Assembly (NCBI GenBank): GCA_037577475.1
Contig: CM075188.1
Location: 7,660,501-7,724,500, forward strand
DNA from: Chaunax sp. Z400
Taxonomy: Eukaryota > Chordata > Actinopteri > Lophiiformes > Chaunacidae
Length of the DNA stretch: 64,000 nt
Direction of reading: 5' to 3'
This document shows, one piece after another, positions 12,460-26,700 of the stretch (position 1 is its first letter; each line of letters begins with the position of its first letter). The translations under genes were made by a program, and so were the position numbers. The notes under the pieces were generated by a model, which was not told where the DNA came from, did no database searches, and saw only the letters and a list, made by a program, of their open reading frames with translations.

Positions 12460-15225
12460 TTACGAGCTCTCCAGAGCGTCTAGGACTTTCATGATCTGCT
12501 GCTTAATGACCTTGGTGGCATCACCTGCGTTGGGTATCAAATATCTGTGAGGGGAGAAGGAAGGAAAACAGAGGAAACGGTGGTGAAATTACTACAATTA
12601 CTAGCAACAAAAAGAAAATATTCTCTGTCAAGCATCTGAATTTTCATAAACGTTACTTTTAATATCTGAGGATCATTAATGAGACAGACTAGCCATTTCC
12701 ACCTCCTTCCACTCTGTATGCTAAGCTAACTGACTGCTGGCTCTAGCTTTTTATTAAGCATATAAACAGGGCAAAATAAAATATCTTATATAAAGCTCAT
12801 CATGACAGCAAAGGAGTGCATTTAAAAAAAATCAAATTATATTTTTAAGGCTGCAATTTGTTTTGTTTTTCTTTATACTAAACAAAAACTAGAATTACAG
12901 CTGATTGTATTCGCAGATGTGTGCCTCAGCACACCAGTCAAGTTCCATTTACATCCATGTCTGTCCAGACTCAAATGATAAATGTGGGCAATTTGGCACC
13001 AATGTATCTGTTGTCACAGGAAATTTGAATAACTTTCAAATGACAGATTGAGTGACTAAAATTAAGCCAAAAATTACTATGATCTCAGAAATAACACCAA
13101 ATTATTGGACAATCGAGGTAATAGACATGAGTGAAAACTACTGGAGATAAAAATTAAACAGTCATCACTGCACTGAATGACAAATAGAGCCGTTTATGAT
13201 GAGTAGGATTTTAAATTTGAAATCGGCACCTCTCCACTGCTGATATCTCCACTCCAGCTGAGTTGTTGCTGCCAAACTTGAACGTTATCAGTTCTGGGTG
13301 CTTCTTTTTGGATGTGATCTTCACCACGGAGCTCAGTGCTTGTCTGGACTGGATGTAGGCGAAGCCTCTCCTCGAGGCGATCTCCCGCAGACAGTACATG
13401 TGAGTCGCTGTGATCAACAAGTGGCTGATAAAATAGATGAACAAACAGTCAGTGTTACAACTCATGGGTTCCTGAATTATTGCAATGCCTCATGTTCATT
13501 CATGTTCAAGAAGTGGGGATTAATATAATAATAAACTTTACTTATACTTTACAAGACAAAATATAAGACATGACAAACAGTGAGAAAATTTATAAGGCTA
13601 TATGAAAATGATAAAATGACCCATGTTAAATGAATGAACAATGATAAAATAGACACGCAATAAAACAGAGTGTCTGGTCATACATGCAGAACAGATACAT
13701 ATGTCCAGAAATCAGACATGACCATCTGATTTCTGGTGGATAAAACTGAACTGATCTTGGCCAGTTTCCTGATATGAAACAAGACTGGACGATCATGTTA
13801 ACTTAAAATCATTGGGGTTAATAGAGAAATACAACTGAGTGTCATCTGCATATGATGATGCATATGATTAGTCATATTGACATGTAACTTCTTGCTGATT
13901 TAAAATCTTCCCATGAAAACTCACCTGGGGAACATGTGACCAGTTTCTTTCACCTCATTACATGGAATGTGATGCTTCACATCTGGCTTGTTTATCCAGG
14001 TCTGAACGTTGACGATCTCCTTCCTATCATCATCTGACATGGATGAGCTGTCGATTTCATCTGAGGGGGCATCGGATACGAGAACATCAGTTGTTTTGTT
14101 TTTATTTATAGGCCACACAGTATTATTATTTATTATATATGACTTAAATTAATTAGCCTTAATCTACACTGCAGCAATATTCAGTGGGAGTTTACCAGTG
14201 TCATACTCTTCTTCATCACCGATACTGAAAACAGGCTTCACCCCACGGTAAGGTTTCCCAACCCGGTCGCTGCTGCTGACGTGTCTATAGAGTGAAAGTA
14301 ACAGGGCAACATGAGCGTCAGTGAAGAATGTGGACACACATGAATGCCTGTGATGAAAAGTCACATTAAATACATGTAACAAAAAGGTTTCACACAAACA
14401 GAGATGGCATGACGAGCTCCAGGCTGCAGTAAAACATCCTTAAACATTCTTCTCAATGTATAGAAAGAGGTTAAATGAGACATTTATTAAGAGCAGCCAC
14501 AAATTAGTTAGTATATGATATTTAGGGCTATATGCAGCAAAATAAGTGTTGCTTTTGTCTTTGATTTACAGCGGATTCGTGTTTCTGCATAGCCCTGGTT
14601 ATCATCTAACAGCAGCATTCTAAACAGCAGTGGTGAATGTTGTTAGTGAAAGCATGAAGACAGGCCCTAAACATCTCTTACACAGCCTGGCCATTCTGTA
14701 CGGGGAACATGTGGCGTTGTTACATGAGTGAGCGGTGTGGGCAGAGATGCCGTTACTAAGCATGCGTTAATGTGACACAGACGTAGTTCCCTAGAACCCG
14801 GCGGACTGGTGCTGGTCTACAGCCAGTGGGCATGCTGGTGACAAATAGCTTGATGTCAGTTAGCTCTTACCGATCTGGAGCCACCTTCTCTGGCCAGGGC
14901 AGATTGAAAGATATTCTAGTGTGAAATAAGGCACAAGGTACGGTGAACTGGAAATACAGTAAACTGTAAAACTAAATGTCATTACAGGCAATGACTGTCC
15001 ACAGCTTTTGGTTTGATATGTCCTCAAACATTTTACAGACTTTCTAATGTGTTCAGTCGGGTGTTTTAACCCAAAAGGGTTGCAGTAGCACCTAACATAT
15101 GCTATTATGTGGAATTTATTGTGAATTGAACAAGAAATGTGACATTTGTTTTGTGGGTGAAGTGATTTCACTGTTTGTGTTTGTAAGAGGACTCATTCAA
15201 AGGCCTGTCAATATAACAAAGAATG

Positions 15226-15264
<39 letters not shown>

Positions 15265-18200
15265 GCCACTTATTATAACATAATAAGCCACTAATAAAAT
15301 GGTAATATAATGAAATAATAATCTTCAGAATATTCAGACATTGGAATGTGAGCATTTTTTTTTATATCTTCAACCTTTCTTCAATAAAAGAAATGTACAA
15401 TAAAACCACACAACAAAAACAATAAATAAAAAGGCAGCAATTGCCCTTAAATAAATATTAAACATTTGGCACAGAGGTCGACATTAATGCACAGGGACTG
15501 TGCTGCAATCCACTTTTTGCAACTTTTTGTCGGGTCGTGTCCATGACTCGATATGTCGTTCTAATATTTACAATAAGATAAAGATGTTTGTTATAAGCAA
15601 ATTAAATTTTCACTTCAAAATCAAGACCCAAGAGAATGAATTAGGACCTCACCTTTCTACTGGGGTGGAGGTATTCTCGATGAAGCTGATCATCTTCTCC
15701 TTCACGTTTACTGACTTGGACTTGAGAGCAAACGTCATTTTGTTGACCAAGGACTTGACACCTTTGCCGTCTCCGGGGCCACTTAGAGACTCTCCCTGTG
15801 TCCGAAAAAAAGAGAATGCGTTTCAAGAAGTACAACAAGCTGACAAGATCATTGCTGAGTGATGTTCTTAAAGTCACTGCACTGATGTGTTTGTTCACAG
15901 CCTCTTACATCAGCAGAGCTGAGGCTGCTGTGAGATCCGGACGTGCTGACGATCCAGTGGACGTACGAAGAGTCCAGACCCTCAACGTTCATGTCTACAA
16001 GATGCTTTTGGAGAGCTGGAATCACACAACTCTTAGTGAGATTTCACGTCACACAAATATACCAACTGCATATATTACCAGAGGTGTACACTACGAAGCA
16101 AGTTCAACACAGTCAGGCTTTCTATGCGTGATCTGACTCGACAAAACCTAAAACCCAGAGATAATTATTATCATGATGGTGGTTATCGACTTCCCACTAA
16201 ATGCCTTCGACTTTTCTTCTAACATGACAAGTGCACATTGTAGAATTCTTCAACTTTAAACCTGATACAGCAACATACTCAAGAACTGTATTATGCATGA
16301 CATCCGTCACTTTCCCACAATAAAAGACAAGGGAAATCAGTTCAGCTTTTGGTCAAAGAAAAGTGAAATTAATGATATTGATTGCATATAAACAAAATCC
16401 AAAGTGGCCTATAGTTGTGAATGATGTGCTGTGTAAAATCTAAAGTGTTAATATTACATGAAACAAAGCGGAATTCTTATTTTTGCTGCATCCCAACTAA
16501 TCCATGTAGGTTCCTGTGGCCCAACATTATTAATGTACAGCTCATTATGTTTGCTTATATAACATATTCCCTCAGCTGGTTGTCTATGTTGCATATAGAA
16601 TATTAAAGAAATGGGTTTGTGCAGGGACAGCACTGATTCATCTGAAACTCTGAACATAACCTCCTCCATACCAGGTCAGGTGAGCTGCTTAAGTTAACAT
16701 GGTGATCTTGCCGGTTTAAAAGAGTCACCTTTGTGACATTGAAAACTCTGGCTTTAGGCTCAACACACCTTCCTTTGTAGGACACCCCTCAGGGACCAGA
16801 TATATAAATAATAAATGTGCTGCAAAGCCATTTTCCAAGTACACATGAACTGGTATTGTAAACAGAAGAATGTGTGGTGAGAATCTGAACATGTGACACA
16901 TCAGATCAATTTACAGATCAATATTCTGGAGAACCAAATATTCTGCCACTTACCCATGAAACCTCCTTTAGCGATGCTGACATATTCCTTATTTTTCTGA
17001 AACAAAATGATATTAATTAGCAAAGATGTTAGCGATGAGCAAAGGAAAAGGGGGAAATACAGTTCATGAGGGAATTTATGTTCCATCTAGCAACCTTCAT
17101 GTCCCTCACCTGCAGGAAATGTGCCAGCACCATGTTCATGTACATGTCCTCCTCCTCCCTCCCACTGCCCATGAAGCACAGGTGCTCTCCGCTGGCAATG
17201 GAGCCGGACTCCAAAGACTGCTTCTGAGCCTCCAGGAGGGACTTCACCGAGAGAGCAAACTCTGACGGGTTCTGGAGCATCTGAGAGAAGAAAGCAAAAC
17301 ACACTTATTACTCTACATATATCCACATTCTCCACACATTTGAGAAACAGTATCGTCTGCTCTCACCAGGTCTGAGTCCAGATGGAAGGCTGTGGAAAGG
17401 TGCCCAGAGTTGTACTGCTCTGCAGGCCGACAGTCCACCACAAAGAAACGGACCCCGTCCTAAAAGGAAAATCAATCATCATCACATTAAGCATTCTCGT
17501 CTCTTTCCTTCTACTCACATGGATAACTCACAAATAGTCATTACTTTATTCCTTTGATGAATATTAGTTGAGAATAACCGAGTATTAATGACCTGCTGCA
17601 GCTGGTTGGCCTGCAGGATCTCAGGGACAGACACAGGGAGACACAGTGCCTGACTCAGGTCGGTGTCCTCCTCTTTCAGCGCCACCAGGCTGCTTCCAAA
17701 CAGATTTTGGTTCATCTACGGGGGGAAAGAAAACACACATTAATGGCTTGGTTCCACTCAGCACTACTCCATGTGTATCAAACACAGCGTATCCGCTCAT
17801 AGTGCCTTACCTTTCTGAGAGACAGAGGGGTCTTACTCTGGTAATACTGGGCCAGAGAAAACAAATCTTCAATGTCCTCTGATTCCAGGAGAGAAGGAGA
17901 TGCTTCCAGCATTTCTGCGACAAACAAAGTCTTCTTTAAGTCCAGCATTTAAAAAACAATATCAAACAAACCCAAAAATAAATTGACAGCAAATCAAACT
18001 CACTGATGATTTCCTCTTTGCTGTCTCCTTCTTGTGAAAGGATGCTCTCTCTAGGGGCAAATCAAACAAAGACAAATCAAATTTACATTAAAGGCTCTTT
18101 AGCATGATCGTGTGTCTGCGCGGCTTCCATTAGCGGCTTCCTACTTGGCATTGACGAGGATGATGAGCGTGAGGAAAAAGACGAGGAAGGGATCAGCCTG

Positions 18201-19046
18201 CTGGAGGTAGAAGTCCCAGAAGACCTGGGTGACTTCAGGAAGGCAGTGGCTGGAAAACAGACTGCCAAGCTGTGAGGAAATACAAACAAAGACACGTGTG
18301 TGTGTATTAATTCACTGGACAAAAACATTTCAGAATGACTTGGAAAAGCTGCGACTGTGTAGAAAAAGAAATGCATACCCAGTTGATGGCGTAGGAGTCC
18401 GGTGTGATTTTTTTGGTGTCCAAGAAGGAGCAGAGCTCTGGCTCATGGTACTGCAGCAGCAGTCTGTACAGGTGGAACGGTCGACCGTTTGGCACACAGT
18501 CCCTGCAACGTGACAGACGTTAACATTCAGGTCTCTTTTTCCTGTCTTTCTGTGAGTGGAATATGAAGCAAGATTAAAATGTTGCTCAGACCTGGGGATA
18601 TATTTGTTCATGAAAGCATAGAAACAGTTGTAGAGGTCGCTGCGAGGCAGCTGAAGCCCCAGCAGTGGTTTGAGGAGGTGCGGCCAGCCCAGGTCCAGGG
18701 TGAAAGAGATGTTGCGGGACTTGCAGTAGAAAGTGATGACTGACTCAACATCGGACACCATATCACGACTCTCTTCCTCTGGCACTCCCAGCTGGTCTAA
18801 AGATGGAAACCAAAGCAGGAGGTGTTAGTGGTGTTTTTAGAGAAACGTCTCGTTGGAAATGAGGCATCCTCATTTCATTTGGCATTAAAAAACAAAAAGC
18901 AGAGTAAAGCTGAACGTGCACTGGTAAGGAAAGCAAACTAATTTAAGTCATTTGTGCCTCTGAAATCTTGATGATAACAATGAGTGTGACCCAAAATAAA
19001 CATGACTTTTTGTTCTCTCCTGCTGCCTCCGTGTGTGTGTGTGTAT

Positions 19047-19078
<32 letters not shown>

Positions 19079-21767
19079 CCTTTCTACTGCCTCAGCTTTA
19101 AACAAACCCTCACAAGAAGATGCCTGAAAGTCCATCCTGAGGATGTTTTGGTACCAACATTATTATGTATCCAAGAAAGGCTACTTTTTGTTGCTGTATG
19201 CTGCTGATGCTCCTGTTATGTTTTCTGCTTGGACAGTATTTCAGTTTAGTGAGTGGACAGAATATTGTTTTTCTTATTTTTTTTATTGTCAAAATCTAGC
19301 TCCTACATTATCCACAATGCAAATCAACTACTAATAGTTCAGATAATTCTATGTGTTATGCTAGTAGTGGCTAATGTCATTGCGAGCCTGCAGCAGAGAT
19401 GAGGAGTGAGCTTAAGTACTCTGGCCAGCTCACGTCTTTCTAATTTCACGTAACTAATTAAGATTACAAACTTGATGTCTTAGGACTGGTACTTTTCATT
19501 TTGAGGGGGAAACCTGCACAAACAGCTAGTGGCTACATTCATTGTGTTCATGTTCCTGCTATTTGGATACAGTGTGCTTTTGTTGCAGTAATTCAAAATA
19601 ATCCAGGACCATGTCAAGGAATTTACACACCAATCAGCTGTTGACTGCGGTTGTGAATGAGGGTCTGTTCTGGTAAATCGAGGACGCCGTCCCACGGAGA
19701 CAGGCTGTCTCCTTTTCCAGAGACATTGAGAGCAATCTGTCAACAAGAAAACAAAACAAGGAATCACTGTGAGCCATTCAGCTACTGATATGGAGACACT
19801 TGATAATCACATTTCAAAGACTTAGACTGATATGCAATCAGTGACTCAACTGCTGCTCCGATGATGAAAAACTAATCCACAGTAAGACTTGTATTGACTG
19901 TGATATCAATAGTGGCCTATTCAGAAATAAGCAACAAACACAGTAACAAAATGAACTAGCTTGAGTTATTTGCCAGGTGAAAATTATTTAAAAAGCAAAG
20001 CTATACCAAAAAAATATCTATTGGCTATTATGTGTGACTGTCATTCTTTAATTTGTGAGTAAAAAGACAAGAGTGTGATGCCAATTACTTGGGTTTTCAA
20101 GTTTCCCAAACACCTGAGACAGATATAAATGAGCCAATGTGAAAACTTGCTGCTTAGTATTTTCCTTTCAAATTTGGTTCAACAGCATTTATTCATCTCA
20201 TACATTTTAACAACACAATAAAGATTGAAGTTTTGTGCTACATAGCGTACTCTAAAGAGGAAAAGCTGATCTACAGCAATGGTTAAAAGCCCTTTTGGAT
20301 GAATACTAAACAAACATTAATACAAATATGCTGTAGGTATGTGTGTTCAAACATAAGTGAAGCCTTTACTATGGGTGTGACATAAAGATGTTTGAGATAT
20401 TCTGGTTTTAGCAGCCTCTTTATTTGGGTCTGACAAAAGACACTACAGATGTTTCAGCACATGGACTCTAATGGGCACTATAGGCTGCAATTCATACACC
20501 TACACAATATTTTGTGCACACCGCGATAAATGACACTGCTTTTTTGCAAAAGGCAGCGATTTCAGCATGTGTGGACTGACTTGTGTCATACTTCTCACCT
20601 TCCACATCTTGGCCCTGTGTTGAGCTGAATCCTCCTGAACCTGGAAGAGGCCTCTCTCCATCTCCATGTCAGAGCCACCGGAGTCCAAAGCCTCAGCTAG
20701 ATCCTGGTCCCTGAAGAAAAAAAAAATGCACACAGTAGTCATGTCTACTTATACTGTGAATAATATAACATTTTGTGGTGCTGAAATAATTTGCGTCTTA
20801 ATTGAGTAATTAACCACAAAATGTAACAGACAATTCAGATAATCAACTGATCATCTGAGCGACTTCATAAGTAATATAACTCATATTACAATGTTTGGTA
20901 GGACAAAATAACTAAGCCATACCTTTGATCAACAAATGTAATAACATCTATGAAGTGTTTATTATTAAAGAGTTTATTAAAGTAAACAATGGTAACGTCC
21001 ATGTTATTTTTGTTACACGAACCTCTAATACAAAGACCTTGGCTTAAAAGACTGGGAGATGAATGCTTTTAGTTGGTCTTTCCATTCGAATGAAATGTGT
21101 TGAACATCTGCTCGATCATTTATAACAGGTGGTTTTCAAATGACACATAAAAGGTATGAGAATTATAATTATCTCCATATCGACCTGCTCTTTAACTAGT
21201 TTGACAGGTCCGACACTTGCGATAGTTTAAAGATTACTATGATGATGTAATATGATTCTGATTCTACTCGAATTAGCATATTACATGTGAAGAACAAGCT
21301 GGAGCCTCTGGTTGAGATTAAAGGGGAGCAAAACTCGACTACTCATCTCTATCTTAGTTAGCCGGTTACTATTAGCATGCTGGCTAACAAGCTTCGCCCT
21401 CTTGTCAATCCGAGAAATAAACCGATGATAAAACTGATAAACATTTTGACAGTTCTTCATCGAAGCTATTCAGTAATTTGTTCTTTGATTCATGAGGGAC
21501 TGCTATTCTATCAGAACCAACTTGGCTAATTAACATTAGCTGACTAGCTGTCATGCAGTAGCTGGTACCAAGATGGTTGTGGACTAGCATCCATGGCTAG
21601 CAGAACAATCAACTATCCAAAGCAATCATTCTTTGACTCTACATGAAAATTCTGTCAGATTAAACTGACATTATTGATTGACAATAATGCAAACTATCGT
21701 GAAATGCTATTCACTGAACAAATTCTTACCAGCTTCCCTGAAGAGCTTCAACCACGGCATCCGCCAT
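12460..21767 (-). CDS. tbc1d23: Tbc1d23, TBC/rhodanese golgin-WASH adaptor, 19 coding exons
   Basis: The family protein sits at the trans-Golgi, binds golgin-97/245 on endosome-derived vesicles and links them to the WASH complex. Exons: 21767-21730, 20710-20599, 19736-19631, 18796-18592, 18502-18379, 18269-18145, 18050-18004, 17914-17811, 17715-17593, 17459-17367, 17280-17110, 16996-16954, 16015-15909, 15795-15653, 14915-14871, 14284-14196, 14060-13925, 13424-13230, 12544-12460. They sum to 2091 nt, or 696 aa plus stop (human about 699). Order: TBC domain (about 40-260; LPRSDLYNCFYAFMNKYIPR), rhodanese-like domain (about 300-420; RFFVVDCRPAEQY and CFMGSGREEED), linker (HVSSSDRVGKPYRGVKP), C-terminal PH-like domain (about 560-690). 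The Rab-GAP Gln-finger site reads FYCKSR, Lys instead of Gln, agreeing with the view that this TBC domain is not a GAP. Start: ATG of MADAVVEAL, whose last codon completes TGG across intron 1. Confidence 0.96.
15228..15264. repeat. (TAA)n microsatellite
   Basis: Twelve or so perfect TAA/ATA units in the tbc1d23 intron between 14915 and 15653, followed by a short AATAAGCCACT duplication. Confidence 0.85.
19031..19078. repeat. (GT)n microsatellite
   Basis: A GT tract with two A interruptions in the tbc1d23 intron between 18796 and 19631. It reads as poly-Cys-Val or poly-Thr-His in open frames, which are not genes. Confidence 0.9.
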
Positions 21768-23769
21768 TGTGTTGACGAGTCACGTCAAACACCGTCAACA
21801 CGGACGTAGTGTCGCAATCCCCTACTGATAAATGGGCAGCTGGGTGTCAAGTGAATGCAACTCGTTGTCCTAGCTCTGAATTTAACAGACCCAGATTTAA
21901 AATTGTATCAGATATGAAGCACAGATATTTCCGCCTGCATCATGAAAAACAATAATAAGCCAATCAAAATAAAAATGCCCAGGCAAGGACATCTCATGAT
22001 GTCCCAACACTATGTGCTACTGGATCTAGATCCGGATCATAATCCGGATGTGGGAGATTAAAATATATATTTGGAGGGGGGCAATATGTATTGGGTCAGA
22101 GGACAGTAAACATCACACTGCCACCAATAAGTAGCTGAGATAATGCAGATTCAGCCATTTAAATGGACTTCATGCATCTGTGAAAGACAAGAACCGGTAA
22201 CATAGAAAGAGTGGACAGAGTTTGTGTTTGTGAAGAATGCCATGCTGTACAGACTAGAAGAAACTATGCATCGTGCAATTCATTCCAGGAATTATAACTT
22301 TATTAGCATTCATATTCTCTTTGACTTTGGTCACCATACATGTAGCTGATGAAGAATGACAGTGTAATATATATATATCAAATAGCCTAACATTTAATAT
22401 CCGCTGCAAACATTTCTCAAAGGTTACTGTATGTTTGATTCTGTAATTTTAAAGGAGATTTTTGATAAGTTGTCCTTAACAGTTGCAGTTTGGAATGCAC
22501 AATTTTGCTTTCCTGTTTTTACCAAACATTCAATAATAAAAAGAGCCATCACTGCTAATAAATGAACACCAGAGAACTATTACAATTAAGTTTTTTTAAA
22601 CATGAACATTCAGCATTGGTGGCTAAATGTATTATTTTTACAAAGGGTGGATGGAACTTGAAGACCAAATCATACAATATACCAAGAGATCCTCAGGGCT
22701 GCATGTGGATTGGAAACAATAAGGCTTAGGTTGTTAGATTATGATGATCACATTACTGCCAAAAAAAAATTAAACCAAATCTGTCATGAAAAATAATCAT
22801 TTTACAATAAAATAGAAAATCTATTGTGTTTTCCAATTAAAGTGAGCTAGCAAAACCCCCCACTGAATACCAAATCCCTTGTGACATCTTCAGACACGAG
22901 AGGCAATTCAAGAAAATAACATTTTCAAAAACTAAAGACAAAGTTCATCAACATTTTTTAATCAAGTGTTTTGCCCACAGTCTCTTGAAGTTGGGGTTTT
23001 CCTAGTGTTCAAGACAGCACGAGCTTTGCATTTACATTTATGAAGTGAACATGCTGCACAAAGTATATAAAAAAAACAAAAACAGGCAATCCCAGCATTA
23101 AAAAAAAAACACTTCAGGATGCTAAACTAAGCCTTCTGTTGCTCCGTGTCCATGGAACTAATTTCAGCATAACAAACACTGACATTACACATTTGACTAT
23201 AATTTTGAGCTTGCATCAGGGAACTGATAATGCATGTTAAAATATGGAAGGAGCTGGACAAAACCACTTCAGATCAGCATAAATTAAGTGTGAGCAGTCC
23301 ATTAGAACTCTTTATGAAGCTGTAGATTTAAGTGTCACAAAAGCTTTATAGTCAGTGATTCAACAGACTGAAAAAACTTCAATTCTCTTACATTGTACAT
23401 AGAGACTATTCATTTAGACAGGAATACATGGCCATTCATGTATGTTTTTCTCTCCAGGTGACAATCTGTACTCTGAGCAATAAAAGGGTTTGACAACAAT
23501 ATTCTGGTTGAATTGTCAGCTAAGCACTGCACTGTTAGGACCCCACACTCCCCCGAGTTTCCACTCAGAGGTCTGGATCACAGCCTTGGCTTAAATGTAA
23601 ATAGAAATCCTTCTTTCTGTGATAAACCCTTTTAATTTGATGTAAACACAGTATATATTCAGGGCCTTACCTTTTTTCTTATATAATCCAGAACTCAAAT
23701 CAAAGTTATGTCAGACGGTTGCAGTTTTAATACAGCATTAAAGAGATTGGCAATCAGTTGGTGGAAAAG
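21768..23769. other. tbc1d23 promoter side and tomm70a 3' UTR
   Basis: Just right of the tbc1d23 start (21768-21830) is a CpG-containing stretch with GTCACGTC and ACGGACGTAG, a plausible core promoter. The rest is AT-rich, most likely tomm70a 3' UTR and intergenic sequence. No exon was found. Confidence 0.5.
22299..22304 (-). terminator. tomm70a: Candidate tomm70a poly(A) signal
   Basis: The minus strand reads GCTAATAAAGTT here, about 1.5 kb past the tomm70a stop. A canonical AATAAA in a plausible 3' UTR position, but not the only possible site. Confidence 0.35.
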
Positions 23770-26700
23770 TTACAGTGTCGGAGGTTTCAGCCCATACTTC
23801 TTTGCCACTTCTGTTTGGGCATATGCTGCATCACATAATGAGTACAAATGGGCCATCTCCATCTCTGACTTGGCTAGGTTAATTGCCTTGTTGAACATGT
23901 CTATTGCCTTGTCCAGGTTGCCCCTGAAAGAACAGTTTAATGGTTATTTTGAACACTTGAAGAAGTTTTCTAATGTGCACTGTTGGCAAGTTGTCAATCT
24001 CACCTTTGAACTTCAATGGTTCCCATTGTCTCATAGGCAAAGTCACATTTGTTGTCAATTTCAATCGCCTTGCTGATGAGGTCCAGACCCAAGTCGAGGT
24101 CCTGTTTCCACTGAAGCTGTAACAAACTGGCCATACGATATATAGAACATTTAACAACTGATGACCACACCTAAATCACATGACATTTTAACAATATGCC
24201 TACATAAAGGGAAAAAAGCCTACCCCTTGTGGACATATGTGGTAGCATTGTCTGGTTCCAGTTCAATACACTTGTCATACATCTCGTCTGCTTTTCCAAA
24301 CTGCTGCTGATCAGTCAAAGCCTGAAAAATACACAGTTGTGGTGTACATAATGAATACATCAACAATACATCCATTCATTCATTCATTTAGAACAACAAC
24401 TTTGTGATTATATTTAAGGGAATTAGGGCTGCAGTAATCCATTCTTTTAGTAATAGAGTATTTTATTGATTATTCTGGAGATTAATCGAGTAATCTATTA
24501 AGAAATATTGTGTTCTCTGCAATTTTTTTCATTAAATAACTTTTGCTTTATTCAAGAGCAATAGTAATATACAAAAGAGAAAATAAGACATGTCTCTTAA
24601 ATAAACAACTAGTTTTTTCCTTTTTGGAAAAACAACATGTTTATTGTTTAAACTGCAATAATATCTGTCTCTGCAGTTTGACTAAAACAATTATAACAAA
24701 TCAAATGATTCATCTGAAGCTGAAAAAAAACACAGTCCTAACATTAACATTCCTCAAGCTTAGCTTTATCTGACTGAATTGTCTTCATTGCACTGGTAAC
24801 TGGTTCTCTAGAGAAAATATTTTCCAAAAAAAGTGCATTTAAGTGCTACTGGTATATTACATTCTGGGTTTTAAAGAGAAAAAATATTTTTTGAAATTCA
24901 AACAGCATAATATCAATATTAACAAAACCCATTTAGTGCATTTCAGCGCTACATTACACTGTTCTTGGTTTTAAAGAAGGAAACATTTTCTGAAGTGCAA
25001 AAACAAATAAAAAATAAAATAAAAAATAATTTCAAATGACCTTTTCAAAAAAGGTACACATACAACTTAAAACTTAGGCATAATAATAAACACTGCCTGT
25101 AAGTTGTGCAACTTAACTTTCATAACTTAAAGTTTCAAGTCTCGGTTATAACGTAAACCTTTATAGCATCTGTAGGCAAAAACAAATGGAAAAGAAGGTA
25201 ACAAGATCTAATGTACATTTATTTACTATGTTGAAGGGATGTCCTACAGAATTTTAGTTTGAGAAAATTTTTATTACAATGCAGAGGCCGCTGTTAACTT
25301 TTAATTTTCAATAAATGCTGTGAGTAATTTTCTGTGTGGTGGCATTTAATTTTTTGATAATAATTTCCACAGATAAATGTCAAAAGCTGTAAATTAACAT
25401 ACAAAAGACAAATCCTATCCTATATAATAAATATAAATATATTATAAATAAATATATAATAGAATAATCCTATCTAAAATGATTAATTTCATTTGAAGCT
25501 ATTCTGACTCGCATGAATACGGGTCGGTGTTGCATCACTGCTGAAAAAGATTCTATGGGAAAACCTGGACATGTAAATAGAAAATCATGGTTTCGATTTT
25601 TTTTACCTGAGCATAAAGAGCATAGCCCTCAGCACACTTGGGGAACCTTCTGATAACATCCTCAAAGCCGTCCATTGCTATCTGTACTTGTGATGGGTTG
25701 TTTCCAGTATATGCTTGTCTGTACTGAAGAACATAAGAAAAAGAAACTCAGCAGCTTGCCTACAGGCAGAGGAGGAGGAACAGGGAGGGGGACAAGGACA
25801 TGGTAAAATACAAATTCACACTGCATATTAGGTAAGTGACATAATGGCACACGTGCTGTAGGGGTGTGTGATATGTATTGGTAATGGTACTTAAACGATG
25901 TGTCGAGTGTGTCACTCCCTTTGCAAAAACCCATAAAAAAACCATGTTATGAGTCCATGCATTCATTGCCTTGTGCAGCCTGGTAGGGTAAACTACTGCA
26001 CGTGCACATTACAAGTGTGTGCAGCATGTGCTTGGTAGGCATACACAATCACTACACCACTAATATAAGACTGAAAGGGAGTGAACAAGTGGCGTCAGGA
26101 AACAAACTAGAGACAACCACAAGCCTCTCCATCCAGGTCGTTGGACTTAGTTGCAAGATGTGGATCATCCTCACGTGCATGGTGGTCGTTTGGGTTTGAA
26201 AAGGCGGCTGTTCAAGTGATTGTTTGCTGCGGCATGTTTAGTTTAGTCAGTAGAGCATGCACCCCATATATTGAGGCTAGTCATTTAGCGGCTGGTGCGG
26301 GTTCGATTCCACCCATTCTATCCTGCATTACCTGTCTCCTCTTCGGCTGTCCCTGTCACACAAGATAGGCTAAAAAGCCACAAATAAGAAGAAAAAAAAA
26401 ACTTGAAGAAAAAAAGATTTGCTGTATAAGACAATTCCACAGCTCAGAATATGAAGAATGTGGAAAGCTTCAGGAGTCAGCCGTCCACAACAGGACCCAA
26501 CCAGCCAAGGCAACAGCACAAAATCACTCAGCAAACTTTGGCAAAAAAGTGCCTTATGACAAGAAAAGCAAATGATGTCAAAACATAAACGCTGTCACTG
26601 AATACATCGCAAAAGACATGGTTCTCACTTGAATGTGTCAGATTAAGTAAATAAATAATACATATTTTCCTTTAACGTGTTGTTTCCATTGATACGATAC

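Noticed and set aside
26225..26390. A tRNA gene
   Set aside because: The B-box is good but the acceptor stem and anticodon arm do not fold, and a SINE body with poly(A) follows.
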